DNA of 64,000 nt from Oleispira antarctica RB-8 (lineage in GTDB: Bacteria; Pseudomonadota; Gammaproteobacteria; Pseudomonadales; Oceanobacteraceae). The stretch spans positions 3,347,531 to 3,411,530 of the forward strand of contig FO203512.1 of assembly GCA_000967895.1 (NCBI GenBank), read 5' to 3'. The notes beneath the pieces are model-generated. The model did not search any database and was not told the DNA's origin. It was given only the letters and a program-made list of their open reading frames with translations. Below are positions 39,626-50,913 of the stretch, one piece after another (position 1 is the first letter of the stretch; each line of letters opens with the position of its first letter). The position numbers and the translations under genes are program-made.

Positions 39626-40767
39626 TATTCGTTCAACCTTATTTGTTTTATTACTTGCTCTGTTACAACTTGAGTTGCATTAGCAATCGACGCGCCTTTG
39701 GCTGCGATCGACATAAATTTAATTTTTTCTGGGTTTTCGCTGTAACTTTTTAAACGCTCAGCCAGCCACTCGGCCGTTAATTCTTTTTGTTGCTTAATCT
39801 CAGCAGCGCCCGCTTTAACCAATATCTGCGCATTCGCGGTTTGATGATCATCAACAGCAAATGGAAACGGAATGAAAATCGCAGCCTTACCCGCACAAGC
39901 AATTTCAGAAACGGTTAACGCTCCTGAGCGGCATACAACGATATCTGCCCATTCATAAGCAACCGCCATGTCATCGATAAATGCCACAACGTTGGCTTTG
40001 CCTTCCAATCCTTTCTCTGCGTAACCTTGCTGAACAGCATCGATATTTTTCTTACCTACTTGATGCCAAACATTGGGTAAAGCATTCAGTAAAACCTCGT
40101 CAGCAAGGCTTTCTTTAACCATCAAAGATAAAGCACCCATCACCGCATTGTTTAAGCCGACGGCGCCCAAGCTACCGCCCACAACCAACACATTGAGCTT
40201 TTCTTTTTCTACATAATTGCTGTCACTGTCATTTTTATGCGCATTGCCCAGCGCAACAATCGTTGACCGCACGGGATTACCCGTTGTGAGCAAGCGATCT
40301 AAATTTTTACTACCTTTAAAGGTATTTGGAAAAGCCTGCATCACTACATTTGCCATCGGTTTCAATAACCGATTGGTCATACCCGGAAATGCATTTTGCT
40401 CATGAATCAATAACGGCACACCCAATAACTTAGCAGCCACGCCACCAGGTCCTGTAGCAAAACCACCTAGCCCCAGCACTGCACTAGGTCGTACAATTCG
40501 CATAAATTGCACAGCTTGATAAATTGCTTTTGTAATTTTCCAAGGCGCGCCTAATAAAGCCAACTTACCTTTACCACGCAAGCCAGTCACATTGATACAG
40601 TGCAATGGATAACCTGATTTAGGCACTAAGTCTGCTTCAATACCCGCTGCGGTTCCTAACCAGTGTATGTCGTACCCTTGTTCTTTCAGCTCATCGGCAA
40701 CCGCTAACGCTGGAAATACATGTCCACCCGTTCCGCCAGCCATAATCATTACCGTTTTATTTTTCAT
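39625..40767 (-). CDS. murG: Lipid II synthase, GlcNAc transferase MurG
   Basis: Adds GlcNAc to lipid I at the cytoplasmic membrane face. Start at the ATG at 40767 ([21 protein letters not shown]), with GGAGG seven bases before; an ATG 12 bases earlier lies over that site. 380 residues. Gly-rich loop [41 protein letters not shown] and [17 protein letters not shown] are present. Overlaps the ftsW end by 11 bp. Confidence 0.97.
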
Positions 40768-42160
40768 CACGGCCTCCACTTAATTCTTCAACGTAAGCAT
40801 CAAATCCTGTGACATACTCATTCGAACCGTTTGGATTAGTTTCATTATTCGCCATTCGTGCAGAAGCCGTTTTATTCTTTGAATTTGTTTTCTTGTTCGG
40901 TGTCTTTTTATTATTATTTTTTGCATTCGCATCTTTGTTATCTGCTGTTTTATCCAGCACTGCGGATTCAACTTCCACACTGACTCGATACACCAAGGCT
41001 ACCATTACACAACAAATCAATAAACTACTGCCACCATAACTAAAGAAAGGAAGTGTTAAGCCCTTTGTCGGTAATAACCCTGTATTCACCCCCAGATTAA
41101 TAATGATCTGCAAACCAAATAATGTCGCAATACCAAAACAAATAAAAGCACCATATAAGTTGCCAATCCTCTGCGCTTTCCAACCAATAATCATACATTG
41201 TGCTAAAAAGAAGGCCAATAAACCCAAAGCAAATAAACCACCCACTAAACCCGTTTCTTCCGACCAAATAGCAAATACAAAGTCGGTATGCGCCTCTGGC
41301 AGATAGAATAATTTTTGTACGCTTTCTCCTAACCCCGTGCCCCACAATTCTCCACGACCAAAGGCAATTAACGCTTGAGCTAGCTGATAACCCGAGCCAT
41401 AAACATGATCAGGATGAAACGGCTGCCAATAAGTTGTTAAACGTGCAAGTCGATATTCCTCAGCAGTCACCACGAGATAGCCCAAAATCAAGGTCGCGAC
41501 CACTAATAAAAAGAACTGACCAGCTTTAACACCGCCTAAAAATAATAAAACCAATACTGCGCCCATCAATACAACAACTGATCCAAAATCTGGCTCTAAC
41601 AATAATAAGACAACGATTAAACCTAAAATAAACAGCGGCTTAATAAAGCCCGACCACTGACTTTGCACTTCCACCTGGCGACGAATTAAATAACCCGAAA
41701 TATAAAGCACAACCGTTAGCTTAACGATTTCAGATGGCTGAATTTTCATAACTCCCAAGTTCAACCAACGCGCACTACCATTCACCTCATGGCCTATGCC
41801 TGGAATTAATACCGCAATCAAACCTAGGCACCCTAATAGCAGCCACAACCAATCTGTTTTTTGCCACCAAGCCAATGAAATACGACTAATCAAAAAAGCG
41901 ATAAGAATACCAAGCGCAATATAAATCCCATGGCGAGTAGAGAAATACGCGGCATTGCCTGTATAGGTTTCTGCAATACTGGTAGAGGCCGACATAACCA
42001 TCACCCAGCCTAATGCCATTAGCCCAAGCCATGACCAAACCAAAGCGTTCATTTTCACGGCCATTATTTGTGAAAAATCAGCGTTAGGTGCTAACGACTG
42101 CAACCAAGACAAAGGAGGCATGAGCTTTTCAGAATTTTTTACCGATGTACTGGTCGTCAT
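40757..42160 (-). CDS. ftsW: Peptidoglycan glycosyltransferase FtsW
   Basis: Septal SEDS polymerase with PBP3. 467 residues, longer than the usual 380-415. Ten membrane helices; GIGHEVNGSARWLNLG (helix 3-4 loop), EPDFGSVVVL, LPEAHTDFVFA and NTGLLPTKGLTLPFFSYGGSS are the FtsW motifs. Beyond the last helix is a soluble tail of about 70 residues, Lys/Asn-rich (ANAKNNNKKTPNKKTNSKN) and ending acidic ([13 protein letters not shown]), not seen in typical FtsW. Starts four bases into the murD end. Confidence 0.96.
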   Translation of the reverse strand: MTTSTSVKNSEKLMPPLSWLQSLAPNADFSQIMAVKMNALVWSWLGLMALGWVMVMSASTSIAETYTGNAAYFSTRHGIYIALGILIAFLISRISLAWWQKTDWLWLLLGCLGLIAVLIPGIGHEVNGSARWLNLGVMKIQPSEIVKLTVVLYISGYLIRRQVEVQSQWSGFIKPLFILGLIVVLLLLEPDFGSVVVLMGAVLVLLFLGGVKAGQFFLLVVATLILGYLVVTAEEYRLARLTTYWQPFHPDHVYGSGYQLAQALIAFGRGELWGTGLGESVQKLFYLPEAHTDFVFAIWSEETGLVGGLFALGLLAFFLAQCMIIGWKAQRIGNLYGAFICFGIATLFGLQIIINLGVNTGLLPTKGLTLPFFSYGGSSLLICCVMVALVYRVSVEVESAVLDKTADNKDANAKNNNKKTPNKKTNSKNKTASARMANNETNPNGSNEYVTGFDAYVEELSGGRDEK

Positions 42161-43572
42161 ACGTCCTCCTTAGTATTGATCATCTTAGTGACCAACTGCT
42201 CGAAGGCTTCACCACGCGCTATATAATTAGCAAACTGATCGAAACTGGCACACGCGGGTGAGAATAAAATAATATCTCCTGCACTGGCTAATTTCTGAGC
42301 TTGAGCCAAAGCCTGCTCCAATGTTTCTACAATATTAAGCTCACACGAAAATGCTATATCTTCTGCAATTAATTTTGCATCACGACCAAATAACAGAATT
42401 TTCTTAACACTTAAGCGACACGCATCGGCTAAAGGTTCAAAATCTTGATCTTTACCCACACCCCCGGCAATCAGAATAATATTCTTGCCATTAGGACTTG
42501 CTAACCCTTCAATAGCGGCAAGGGTTGAGCCAACATTAGTACCCTTGGAATCATTAAAATATTCAATATTATTGTATTCAGCAATCCATGAACAACGATG
42601 TGGCAGACCTGTAAAATTAGATAATACCTGCTGTAATTGATCAGCACCTACCTTAAGCTCAGAAGGCAACGATTCAATCAAAGCAATGGCAGCCAAAGCA
42701 TTCAACTGATTATGGCGGCCTTTTATTTTCAATTCAGCCACTGGAAAAATGGGCTGCTGTTCGAACATCAAATACTCTGCCTGTAGTCCCTCAACAGTCT
42801 TTATTTGAGCAATAGAATATTGGTTCTTGGCCGCCACGTTATTTTCAGCCATCTGCAAACCAAAACTTTTCTTTGGCATAGCGCTACTGACTAAAGGTTG
42901 CGTCAAAGTATCTTCGCGATTGATAACGATACTGCGACAGCCTTGAAAAATTCGGTGCTTCGCTTGGTGATAGGCCATCATTGAATCATAGCGATCCATG
43001 TGGTCTTCACTCAGATTTAATACACAAGCAACTTCAGCCGCTAAATGATGGGTGGTTTCTAACTGAAAACTAGACAACTCAACCACATAACACTGATAGT
43101 TATCGTCGTTCAATAAAACATCCAAAACTGGAATGCCGATATTGCCGCAAACGGCTGGCTTATGACCCGCAGCTGCTAAAATTTCACCCACTAAGGTTGT
43201 TACAGTACTTTTCCCATTGGAACCGGTAATGCCAATCACCGGCTTAGTCACATATTCGGCGAAGATATCCACATCGCCTCGAACATGGCTACCTTGCTTT
43301 AATGCAGAAACAATCGCGGGCTCAGCAATGGCAATACCAGGACTAACGATTAGCTCGTGGTACTGCGCTAGTATCTCAGCATCAAGCTCGCCACTGAAAA
43401 TCTTACATTGCGGAAATTCTGCCTCAATCGCGGTTTGATTGGGTAATAACTCACGGGTATCGCACAAATCAAATGACATACCTTTAGCCACCAAAAAACG
43501 CGCACACGAAAGCCCTGTCTGGCCCATGCCGATAATTAAGCGTTTTTGATCAGAAGCAATCAGGTTTGTCAT
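42157..43572 (-). CDS. murD: UDP-N-acetylmuramoyl-L-alanine:D-glutamate ligase
   Basis: Adds D-Glu to the stem peptide. 471 residues. LIIGMGQTGLSCARFL at the N-terminus, P-loop GITGSNGKSTVTTLVGE, NLSEDHMDRYDSM, HNQLNALAAIAL and FNDSKGTNVGSTLAAI match MurD. Between mraY (48 bp upstream) and ftsW. Confidence 0.97.
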   Translation of the reverse strand: MTNLIASDQKRLIIGMGQTGLSCARFLVAKGMSFDLCDTRELLPNQTAIEAEFPQCKIFSGELDAEILAQYHELIVSPGIAIAEPAIVSALKQGSHVRGDVDIFAEYVTKPVIGITGSNGKSTVTTLVGEILAAAGHKPAVCGNIGIPVLDVLLNDDNYQCYVVELSSFQLETTHHLAAEVACVLNLSEDHMDRYDSMMAYHQAKHRIFQGCRSIVINREDTLTQPLVSSAMPKKSFGLQMAENNVAAKNQYSIAQIKTVEGLQAEYLMFEQQPIFPVAELKIKGRHNQLNALAAIALIESLPSELKVGADQLQQVLSNFTGLPHRCSWIAEYNNIEYFNDSKGTNVGSTLAAIEGLASPNGKNIILIAGGVGKDQDFEPLADACRLSVKKILLFGRDAKLIAEDIAFSCELNIVETLEQALAQAQKLASAGDIILFSPACASFDQFANYIARGEAFEQLVTKMINTKEDV

Positions 43573-43620
43573 AATTTAAAACTATCTCTTTTTCAAACTT
43601 CAGCTATCGAATTTTTAAAG

Positions 43621-44703
43621 CTAGCGAATTTTTAATGTTGCAAGTCCTGCCAAAACCAACAGCAAGGTTACAATCCAAAAACGCACAATCACTCGAGGCT
43701 CTGGCCAGCCTTTTAATTCATAATGATGATGTAAAGGTGCCATACGGAAAATACGTTTTCCGGTTAGCTTAAATGACCCCACCTGCAAAATCACCGACAT
43801 GGTTTCGGCAACAAAAATACCGCCCATAATAAAGAAAACGATTTCTTGACGAGTGATCACAGCCATCATGCCTAAAGCAGCACCCAGTGCCAACGAGCCT
43901 ACGTCACCCATAAAAACTTGTGCTGGGTAGGTGTTGAACCACAAGAAACCAACACCTGCTCCGACTAACGCACCACTAAAGACAACTAATTCACCCGCAC
44001 CAATAACATAAGGAATTGATAGGTAATCTGAGTAGTTAACATTGCCTGCAAAATAAGCACACAAACCAAGCGCAGCACCCACCATCACGGTTGGCAAAAT
44101 AGCGAGGCCGTCCAAACCATCGGTTAGATTAACTGCGTTGCTAGCACCCACAATCACGAAGTAGCTCAATACAATATAAAAAATGCCAAGTTCGATAATC
44201 ACATCTTTAAAGAACGGAATAATTAATGACGTCTCAGCAGAACTAGGCGCTGTCGAAAACATGTAAACTGCAGCAACAATAGCCAAGGCCGATTGCCAAA
44301 AATATTTCCAACGAGCGGGCAAACCACGGGAATTTTTCTCAACTACTTTACGGTAATCATCAACCCAGCCAATCACACCAAATGCCAACGTCACCAGCAA
44401 CGTTAACCAAACGTATTTATTTTCTAAGTTGCCCCATAACAAAGTACTGACGGTAATCGACAGTAAAATCAAAGCGCCACCCATAGTAGGTGTACCTGCC
44501 TTGCTTAAATGAGACTTTGGGCCATCATCACGAATCGTCTGACCAATTTGATATTCCCGCAGCTTACGGATTACTTTTGGACCTAAAAATAACGCGACGC
44601 TTAACGCAGTAATTACGGCAAAAATTGCGCGTAACGACAAGTATTGCACAACGGCAAAACCTGTGTGAAATTGTGTTAGGTATTCGGCTAGCCATAACAA
44701 CAT
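43621..44703 (-). CDS. mraY: Phospho-N-acetylmuramoyl-pentapeptide transferase
   Basis: Membrane enzyme making lipid I. 360 residues, ten helices. [23 protein letters not shown] (catalytic Asp pair), [33 protein letters not shown] and [15 protein letters not shown] are the MraY signatures, exactly the E. coli length. Two bases after murF. Confidence 0.98.
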   Translation of the reverse strand: MLLWLAEYLTQFHTGFAVVQYLSLRAIFAVITALSVALFLGPKVIRKLREYQIGQTIRDDGPKSHLSKAGTPTMGGALILLSITVSTLLWGNLENKYVWLTLLVTLAFGVIGWVDDYRKVVEKNSRGLPARWKYFWQSALAIVAAVYMFSTAPSSAETSLIIPFFKDVIIELGIFYIVLSYFVIVGASNAVNLTDGLDGLAILPTVMVGAALGLCAYFAGNVNYSDYLSIPYVIGAGELVVFSGALVGAGVGFLWFNTYPAQVFMGDVGSLALGAALGMMAVITRQEIVFFIMGGIFVAETMSVILQVGSFKLTGKRIFRMAPLHHHYELKGWPEPRVIVRFWIVTLLLVLAGLATLKIR

Positions 44704-44705
44704 GT

Positions 44706-46196
44706 TTATACTTCCCCAATTATATTTAAAGAGTTGCTATCACTCTTAATAACCTGATTTTTTTTACTAGAGAGCGCGGTAACGACTTTATCCATGCCCG
44801 CACTGCGTGAACCTTTAACCAAGAAAACTTGGCCAGGTTGCTTATGTTCATTAATGTAGTTCAGCAATTCGCACTGCTGTTTAAACCAGTGCGCACTTCT
44901 ATTCGCGACTTCTTCGTTAGCAAGAGTCTGCGTGAATGCTTCAACTGCGTCACGGCAAGCAGTGCCTGTCGCGACAAAATGTGCAATGCCTTTTTGCTGT
45001 GCATATTCACCTATTTCAGCATGAATCGCCGCTGAGTCATCTCCTAACTCGGCCATATCGCCCAACACTAACCAGGCTTTTTCTTTCCATAGTGCTAAAA
45101 CATCAATCGCTGCTTTTACGGAAGCAGGGCTGGCATTATAGCTATCGTTTAAAATTCTAATCTGGCCTTCACCATCGACCCACTGCAGACGGCCATCCAC
45201 CATGGGCAAGGTTTTAAACTGGGCCGCTATTTTTTCTAATTCAAGTCCCAGCGCTAAGCCTGCGGCAATAGCAGACAAAGCATTTAATACATTATGCTGG
45301 CCCAATAACGGAATCTCGCAGGCAACCGCTTGTGGCTTCACATTTTGCGACTGATAAACAACATCAAAACGACTGCCACGCGTATCACAAATAATATTCT
45401 TTGCCATAACATCGGCATAATTTTCAATACCAAAACTAATAACCTGACGCTGCCCTGCTCGCACGACCCAATCGGCATAAAATACATCGTCGGCATTTAA
45501 TACCGCACAACCACTTTCAGCTAAAGAATCGATAATTTCGCCCTTGGTACGCATAATGGTTTCTATGCTGCCAAAGCCTTCTAAGTGAGCACTACTGACA
45601 TTGGTAATAATCACGACATCAGGCTGAGCAAACTGTGCGGTATACGCAATTTCACCTTCGGCGCTAGCACCCAATTCAATAACCGCGGCTTTATGCTGTG
45701 GCTCTATGCCTAATAACGTCAGCGGCGCACCAATGTGATTATTAAAATTACCTGGCGTTGCCCAACAATCACCCAGCAACGTCATCATGTGAGAAGCCAT
45801 CGACTTCACCGACGTTTTACCCGCACTGCCCGTAATCGCAATTAACGACCCAGTAAATTTCTGACGATTCCATAAGCTTGCTTGCCCCAATGCTTGCAAG
45901 GTATTAGCCACCACTAACAAGGGAAGTGAATCTTTACCTGCTACATATTGAGCATCGACAATCGCCGCAACTGCACCGCTTTTTTGTGCTTGTTCTAAAT
46001 AATCGTGGCCATCGAAATGATCACCTCGCAAGGCTAAAAAAATATCGCCTTGTTGGATCGTACGAGTATCGGTATTGATGCGCAGCGCTTGAATTTCATC
46101 AGCCTGCTGATCAGAATTTTCAATAATCGCCAACGGCTTAATAATTGCCGATATAACTTGCGCCAATTCTTTAAGACTAAAAGAAGACATCATCAT
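44706..46196 (-). CDS. murF: UDP-MurNAc-tripeptide:D-Ala-D-Ala ligase
   Basis: Adds the dipeptide made by Ddl. 496 residues. P-loop [54 protein letters not shown], and [15 protein letters not shown] are MurF motifs. The last 30 residues ([19 protein letters not shown]) extend a little past the family end. Start overlaps the murE stop by four bases. Confidence 0.97.
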   Translation of the reverse strand: MMMSSFSLKELAQVISAIIKPLAIIENSDQQADEIQALRINTDTRTIQQGDIFLALRGDHFDGHDYLEQAQKSGAVAAIVDAQYVAGKDSLPLLVVANTLQALGQASLWNRQKFTGSLIAITGSAGKTSVKSMASHMMTLLGDCWATPGNFNNHIGAPLTLLGIEPQHKAAVIELGASAEGEIAYTAQFAQPDVVIITNVSSAHLEGFGSIETIMRTKGEIIDSLAESGCAVLNADDVFYADWVVRAGQRQVISFGIENYADVMAKNIICDTRGSRFDVVYQSQNVKPQAVACEIPLLGQHNVLNALSAIAAGLALGLELEKIAAQFKTLPMVDGRLQWVDGEGQIRILNDSYNASPASVKAAIDVLALWKEKAWLVLGDMAELGDDSAAIHAEIGEYAQQKGIAHFVATGTACRDAVEAFTQTLANEEVANRSAHWFKQQCELLNYINEHKQPGQVFLVKGSRSAGMDKVVTALSSKKNQVIKSDSNSLNIIGEV

Positions 46197-47746
46197 AATG
46201 CCTCCTTTATTAACTCTATTGACGCTGCGTGCTGTGCAATATTTTGATAGCCTAAAGACAATAAAGTTGCTTCATCACTATAAGAGATTTTTACACCGTC
46301 AATATCCTGATAAGCCTCATGCCCCTTGCCTGCGATTAATAATAAATCATTATTATTAAGTTCAGCCAACACTAGCTCGATGGCTTTTTTTCTATCCAAC
46401 TCAATCGTAATCAGAGTAGGGTTAGAAATATCTAAGTCTGATTGCATATCTTTAATAATATTTTGCAGATTTTCTTTTCTCGGATTATCCGCGGTCAAAA
46501 CAATACGATCGGCGAACGCTTGCGCAATGCGAGTCATTTGCGGACGCTTACCAGCATCACGATTTCCGCCACAGCCAAATACCACGGCCAATCGACCTTG
46601 GGTTTGCTTCTTCAGCGTCGCCAATACATTTTCTAACGCATCAGGGGTATGAGCAAAATCAACCACGGCATTAGCGCAGTTTTCTTTGATATACACCTGC
46701 ATTCTGCCTGGCGCTGCGGTGATGCACTCAATAGAATTAATAATTTCTGCAAAAGAGAATTTTTCATCTACGGCTAGCATACTGATCGCAGCCAATACAT
46801 TCGCAAGATTAAAATCTCCTACCATGTTGATGGTAAAACTGGCGTCGCCCCATGGGCTTGTGATTGAAGCATCGATAGAGGCGCTGTGCATAACCCAATC
46901 AACAACTCGAACATCAGCCGTTTTAGAAAAACCATAACTGATTTTTTTCGCACTAATTTTCTCATCCGCCAATAAACGCTGACCATATTCGTCATCGGCA
47001 TTAATGATGGCATACTGCAATTTAGGTAATAAAAACAGTTCGCGCTTAATGGAAAAATAACTTTCCATATCACCGTGATAGTCCAGATGATCTTGGCTTA
47101 AATTAGAAAATACCGCCGTTTCGAAGGTCAAGCCTTCTATGCGTTTTTGCTCAATACCGTGACTAGAAACTTCCATCGCAACTTGCTTGGCACCTTGAGT
47201 TTTCATCATGGCAAATTGACGCAACAACACGGCTAATTCAGGCGTCGTATTTTTACTTTCTGTGATATTTGGCCACACACCAAATCCCAATGTTCCCATC
47301 AATCCTGTCGACTGCTGCAAGCTATGACTCATCTGCGCAGCAAAGCGAGTAATGCTGCTTTTACCATTGGTACCTGTGACCGACATAAGACGCATATCAA
47401 ACGCGGTACTGGAGAGCTGATAAAAATCGATTAAAATTTTATTCACATATGCTTTCAGATTACGTATCGCAATAATCGGTGTGTCTGAGCGATATGTAAT
47501 ACTTGGGTTTTCTTCAACGTCCAACAAAACAGCAACAGCCCCATGGGCAATCGCATCATCGATAAATACTTTGCCATGCTGAGTAATGCCCGCAAGCGCA
47601 ATAAAACAATCCCCAACTTTCACATCGCGATTATCAGTGACCAGTCCTTGGATATTTACATCTGGAATATTAGTACTCAGAGCAACCTGCTCAGGTCTTT
47701 CTGCATTCGTTCCAATATAAGGTGCTAATAGCTGAATTAAATTCAT
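46193..47746 (-). CDS. murE: UDP-MurNAc-dipeptide:meso-diaminopimelate ligase
   Basis: Third amino-acid addition. 517 residues. P-loop SVTGTNGKSSITRFAAQ, NLSQDHLDYHGDMESY, VVFGCGGNRDAGKRP and TADNPRKEN; the DNPR motif points to meso-DAP as substrate rather than Lys, fitting a Gram-negative wall. The end KISYSDEATLL is diverged at the C-terminus but complete. Overlaps ftsI by four bases. Confidence 0.97.
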   Translation of the reverse strand: MNLIQLLAPYIGTNAERPEQVALSTNIPDVNIQGLVTDNRDVKVGDCFIALAGITQHGKVFIDDAIAHGAVAVLLDVEENPSITYRSDTPIIAIRNLKAYVNKILIDFYQLSSTAFDMRLMSVTGTNGKSSITRFAAQMSHSLQQSTGLMGTLGFGVWPNITESKNTTPELAVLLRQFAMMKTQGAKQVAMEVSSHGIEQKRIEGLTFETAVFSNLSQDHLDYHGDMESYFSIKRELFLLPKLQYAIINADDEYGQRLLADEKISAKKISYGFSKTADVRVVDWVMHSASIDASITSPWGDASFTINMVGDFNLANVLAAISMLAVDEKFSFAEIINSIECITAAPGRMQVYIKENCANAVVDFAHTPDALENVLATLKKQTQGRLAVVFGCGGNRDAGKRPQMTRIAQAFADRIVLTADNPRKENLQNIIKDMQSDLDISNPTLITIELDRKKAIELVLAELNNNDLLLIAGKGHEAYQDIDGVKISYSDEATLLSLGYQNIAQHAASIELIKEAL

Positions 47747-49479
47747 AACACAGAGATCTCCGCGACATGAAAATCTTTACTTTGATCAGGCGCAATTTGT
47801 AACGTGCGTAAGGCTTCTTCCATAATACGAGCAAAGACAGGCGCAGCCACTTCGCCGCCATAATATTCTTGCCCTTGCGGACGATCGATAACGACTACAA
47901 GCACAAAACGTGGGTCTGAAATAGGGGCAATACCAGCAAAAACGGCTGTATATTCAGAATCTTGATAACCCCCTTTACCTACTTTGTGCGAAGTCCCTGT
48001 TTTACCACCAACGCGATAGCCTTCTACTTTTGCTCGAGTACCTGTGCCGCCACGCTGAATTACTGTCTCAAGCATTTCACTCATATCTTTGGCTACAGAA
48101 GCGGGCATAATTTGATCGCAAGGTACTTGTTCATTTGTAGCAATTAACCGCGCTTCTTGTACACAGCCTTTGTTAGCAAAAGCAGTATAAGCTTGAGCTA
48201 ATTGCAATGGAGTTGCTGAAAGGCCATAACCAAAAGATAAAGTTGCTAAGCCGAGCTTATCCAATTTTTGAGGATAGGGTAATTTACCAACGGCTTCCCC
48301 TGGAAATCCCAGCGCTGTTGCCTGTCCTAATTTTGCATCGTGCAACATTGACCATAATTTTTCAGCACCCATTTCATGCGCCAGCTTTGCCACACCAATG
48401 TTGCTCGACTTGGTAATGACTTTAGTCAGACTCATCAGCCCATAGTTTCGATGATCACGAATCGTTTTATATTTAATCCGCATGTAGCCTGGAGAAGTAT
48501 CAATCACTGAGTCAGCAGTATATTTGCCATTAGATAATGCTGCGGCAACCGTAAAAGCCTTCATAATCGAACCCGGCTCAACCACATCGGTCAATGCTCG
48601 ATTACGCATATCTTTAGCATTTAACGTTGCACGATTATTTGGATTATAAGAAGGGCGATTAACCAAAGCTAGAATATCGCCATTGCGAGCATCCAGCAGA
48701 ACTGCACTACCCCAGCTTGCCTTATGCACCTGCACAACCGCTTTTAATTCTCGATAAGCCAAGTACTGCAAACGAAGGTCGAGCGTTAGTTTTAACTCGT
48801 TACCAGGCTCAGCAACAGCAGAGACATTCAATTGCTTAATAACATTGCCCAATAAATCTTTTACAACGCGTTGCTGGCCTGAAGTACCCTGCAACCAATC
48901 ATCGTAAGCTAGCTCTAAACCTTCTTGACCCTTACCATCAATATTGGTCATGCCCACTACATGAGCAGTAACCTCTGACGCAGGATAAAAACGACGATAC
49001 TCAGTTTCTGAAAATACACCACGCAGCTTTAAAGCCAGTACTTTATCGGCTTTCTCTGGAGGTAAGTGACGCTGTATGTACATAAAGCCTTGCTGGCGAT
49101 TACGTTTTAAACGACGAGTTAATTTATTGGCTGAAATACCCAAACTTGCTGCAAGCTTAGGTGCATTGGCGACATCAAAAAGCTTCGGATTTAACCATAA
49201 GCTTTTAACCGGAGAACTAACGGCTAACGGTTCGCCATTACGATCGGTAATATCACCACGTACGGCCGGAATAGATTCATCACGAACCATACGCTGCTCA
49301 CCCTGAGCGGCTAAAAATGATTGCTGCACAAGATGTAGATAACCCATACGACCTGCTACCACAATTAACAAACACAGGAATACGCTCAGCACTAACGCAA
49401 AGCGCCAGACTGGAATACGATATTCAACCGCTTTTGTTAATGCTGTAGTTGCAGCTTTTTTAGTACGGGGATTAGCCAC
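47743..49479 (-). CDS. ftsI: Septal transpeptidase PBP3
   Basis: Penicillin-binding protein crosslinking septal peptidoglycan with FtsW. 578 residues. A basic N-terminal tail, one membrane helix (25-45), a dimerisation domain with AVRGDITDRNGEPLA, and a transpeptidase domain with SxxK (S304-I-M-K307), SxN (S358-S-N360) and KTG (493-495). All catalytic motifs are intact. 100 bp separates it from ftsL, where a secondary promoter could lie. Confidence 0.97.
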   Translation of the reverse strand: MANPRTKKAATTALTKAVEYRIPVWRFALVLSVFLCLLIVVAGRMGYLHLVQQSFLAAQGEQRMVRDESIPAVRGDITDRNGEPLAVSSPVKSLWLNPKLFDVANAPKLAASLGISANKLTRRLKRNRQQGFMYIQRHLPPEKADKVLALKLRGVFSETEYRRFYPASEVTAHVVGMTNIDGKGQEGLELAYDDWLQGTSGQQRVVKDLLGNVIKQLNVSAVAEPGNELKLTLDLRLQYLAYRELKAVVQVHKASWGSAVLLDARNGDILALVNRPSYNPNNRATLNAKDMRNRALTDVVEPGSIMKAFTVAAALSNGKYTADSVIDTSPGYMRIKYKTIRDHRNYGLMSLTKVITKSSNIGVAKLAHEMGAEKLWSMLHDAKLGQATALGFPGEAVGKLPYPQKLDKLGLATLSFGYGLSATPLQLAQAYTAFANKGCVQEARLIATNEQVPCDQIMPASVAKDMSEMLETVIQRGGTGTRAKVEGYRVGGKTGTSHKVGKGGYQDSEYTAVFAGIAPISDPRFVLVVVIDRPQGQEYYGGEVAAPVFARIMEEALRTLQIAPDQSKDFHVAEISVL

Positions 49480-49579
49480 GTTACACTGTGCCTTTCATTT
49501 TAAAATTTCCTCAAACCATTCCGTTAACGTATTAATTATTATTTTTGCCATCCCTACCTTGGGACTAGCAATACGGTTA

Positions 49580-49858
49580 TTAGCGACCGCTGCGAATGAC
49601 CTGCACATCCAACGCTTCAATCATGTTCAATTTATCTTTTGCAATGCGTTCAACTCGACCATGAGCTGTTAGCGCACTTTGCTCTAACAGTAAGCGACCA
49701 TAATCTTGTTCTAAACCTAAACGCTTATGCTCAGAGACTTGCCAATCTGAAACCAACTGCCTATGCCAATGCGTTGCCGCCACCTGCAGAGTGGCGCACA
49801 CAATAACGACTAGCCATGCTAAAACTATCAACGAATTTTGTTTGGCTTCCGGCATCAT
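49580..49858 (-). CDS. ftsL: Cell division protein FtsL
   Basis: Small bitopic divisome protein working with FtsB and FtsQ. 92 residues: short cytoplasmic start, one membrane helix (about 8-27), then a periplasmic leucine-zipper-like coiled coil (EHKRLGLEQDYGRLLLEQSALTAHGRVERIAKDKL). Weak sequence conservation is normal; position between rsmH and ftsI decides it. Confidence 0.92.
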   Translation of the reverse strand: MMPEAKQNSLIVLAWLVVIVCATLQVAATHWHRQLVSDWQVSEHKRLGLEQDYGRLLLEQSALTAHGRVERIAKDKLNMIEALDVQVIRSGR

Positions 49859-49864
49859 AAAACG

Positions 49865-50905
49865 CTAGCCTCGCTCGCCTTCAATACGCTCTGCTATACG
49901 CAAAACAGCACTACGTGCACGCACATTACCGCCAATTTCATTCGCTTTTGGCTTAATAGCTTTACTCATTTTTTTCATGGTTTTACCCAAGTCATCGTCT
50001 AACACAGGCAAACCTCTTGGAATAGGACGGCCCTGCTCCTGGCGACGGATAAAACGCTTCACGATACGATCTTCTAATGAGTGAAAACTAATCACAGCCA
50101 AACGACCGCCAACTTTTAACACATCGACTGATTGATCTAGAATTTTCTCTAAATCACTTAACTCATTATTCAGGTGTATACGAATCCCTTGGAAAGCACG
50201 CGTTGCTGGGTGCTTAAACTTTTCCCAAGCGGGGTTCGCTTCTTTTAAAATCTCAGCCAACTGCACCGTACGATTGATGTGCTGTAATTCACGTTCACGC
50301 ACAACGGCATTGGCCATACGTTTAGCAAATCGCTCTTCACCATATTCTTTCATCACACGCGCTAATTCTTCGGCGCTCACTTTGGCAATCCACTCTTCTG
50401 CACTGATGCCAGAAGTAGGATCCATACGCATATCTAATGGGCCATCGCGCATAAAACTAAAACCACGCTCGGCATCATCCAACTGCGGGGAAGAAACCCC
50501 TAGGTCCAATAACAAACCATCTATCTTTTGAATACCACGTGCTTGTAACTGCTCTTGCAACTCAGCAAAGCTGGCATTAATAATTTGGAAACGTGAATCT
50601 TTTAGCTCTAACGCTTTACCCGTTTCAATCGCCAACGGATCTTTATCAATGCCAAATAAACGACCGTGCTCAGATAGCTTGCTTAATAGCAGCTCGCTGT
50701 GACCACCACGGCCAAAAGTACCGTCTACATAAATACCGTCAGGATCAACCACACATCCTTCTACGGTTTCATGCAATAGCACCGTAAAATGGTCTTGTTG
50801 TTCTCCAACACCCAATTCAATCTGATCTTTCTTTTGCTCGGCTTGTTGTTGCTCAGCTTGTTGGCGCTCAGTCTTACTCAACTTTGTTCTGCTACGTTTG
50901 GCCAT
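49865..50905 (-). CDS. rsmH: 16S rRNA (cytosine1402-N4)-methyltransferase
   Basis: SAM-dependent methylation of C1402 (formerly mraW). 346 residues. [16 protein letters not shown] is the SAM-binding motif; [22 protein letters not shown] and [15 protein letters not shown] are conserved. The core begins at [12 protein letters not shown] near residue 39; the preceding charged, Gln/Lys-rich extension ([19 protein letters not shown]) is absent from most RsmH. No better in-frame start with a ribosome-binding site lies closer to the core. Confidence 0.96.
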   Translation of the reverse strand: MAKRSRTKLSKTERQQAEQQQAEQKKDQIELGVGEQQDHFTVLLHETVEGCVVDPDGIYVDGTFGRGGHSELLLSKLSEHGRLFGIDKDPLAIETGKALELKDSRFQIINASFAELQEQLQARGIQKIDGLLLDLGVSSPQLDDAERGFSFMRDGPLDMRMDPTSGISAEEWIAKVSAEELARVMKEYGEERFAKRMANAVVRERELQHINRTVQLAEILKEANPAWEKFKHPATRAFQGIRIHLNNELSDLEKILDQSVDVLKVGGRLAVISFHSLEDRIVKRFIRRQEQGRPIPRGLPVLDDDLGKTMKKMSKAIKPKANEIGGNVRARSAVLRIAERIEGERG

Positions 50906-50913
50906 AAGACTTC

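Noticed and set aside
46326-46652. 108-codon plus-strand ORF inside murE
   Set aside because: Shadow of murE; composition follows the murE codons.
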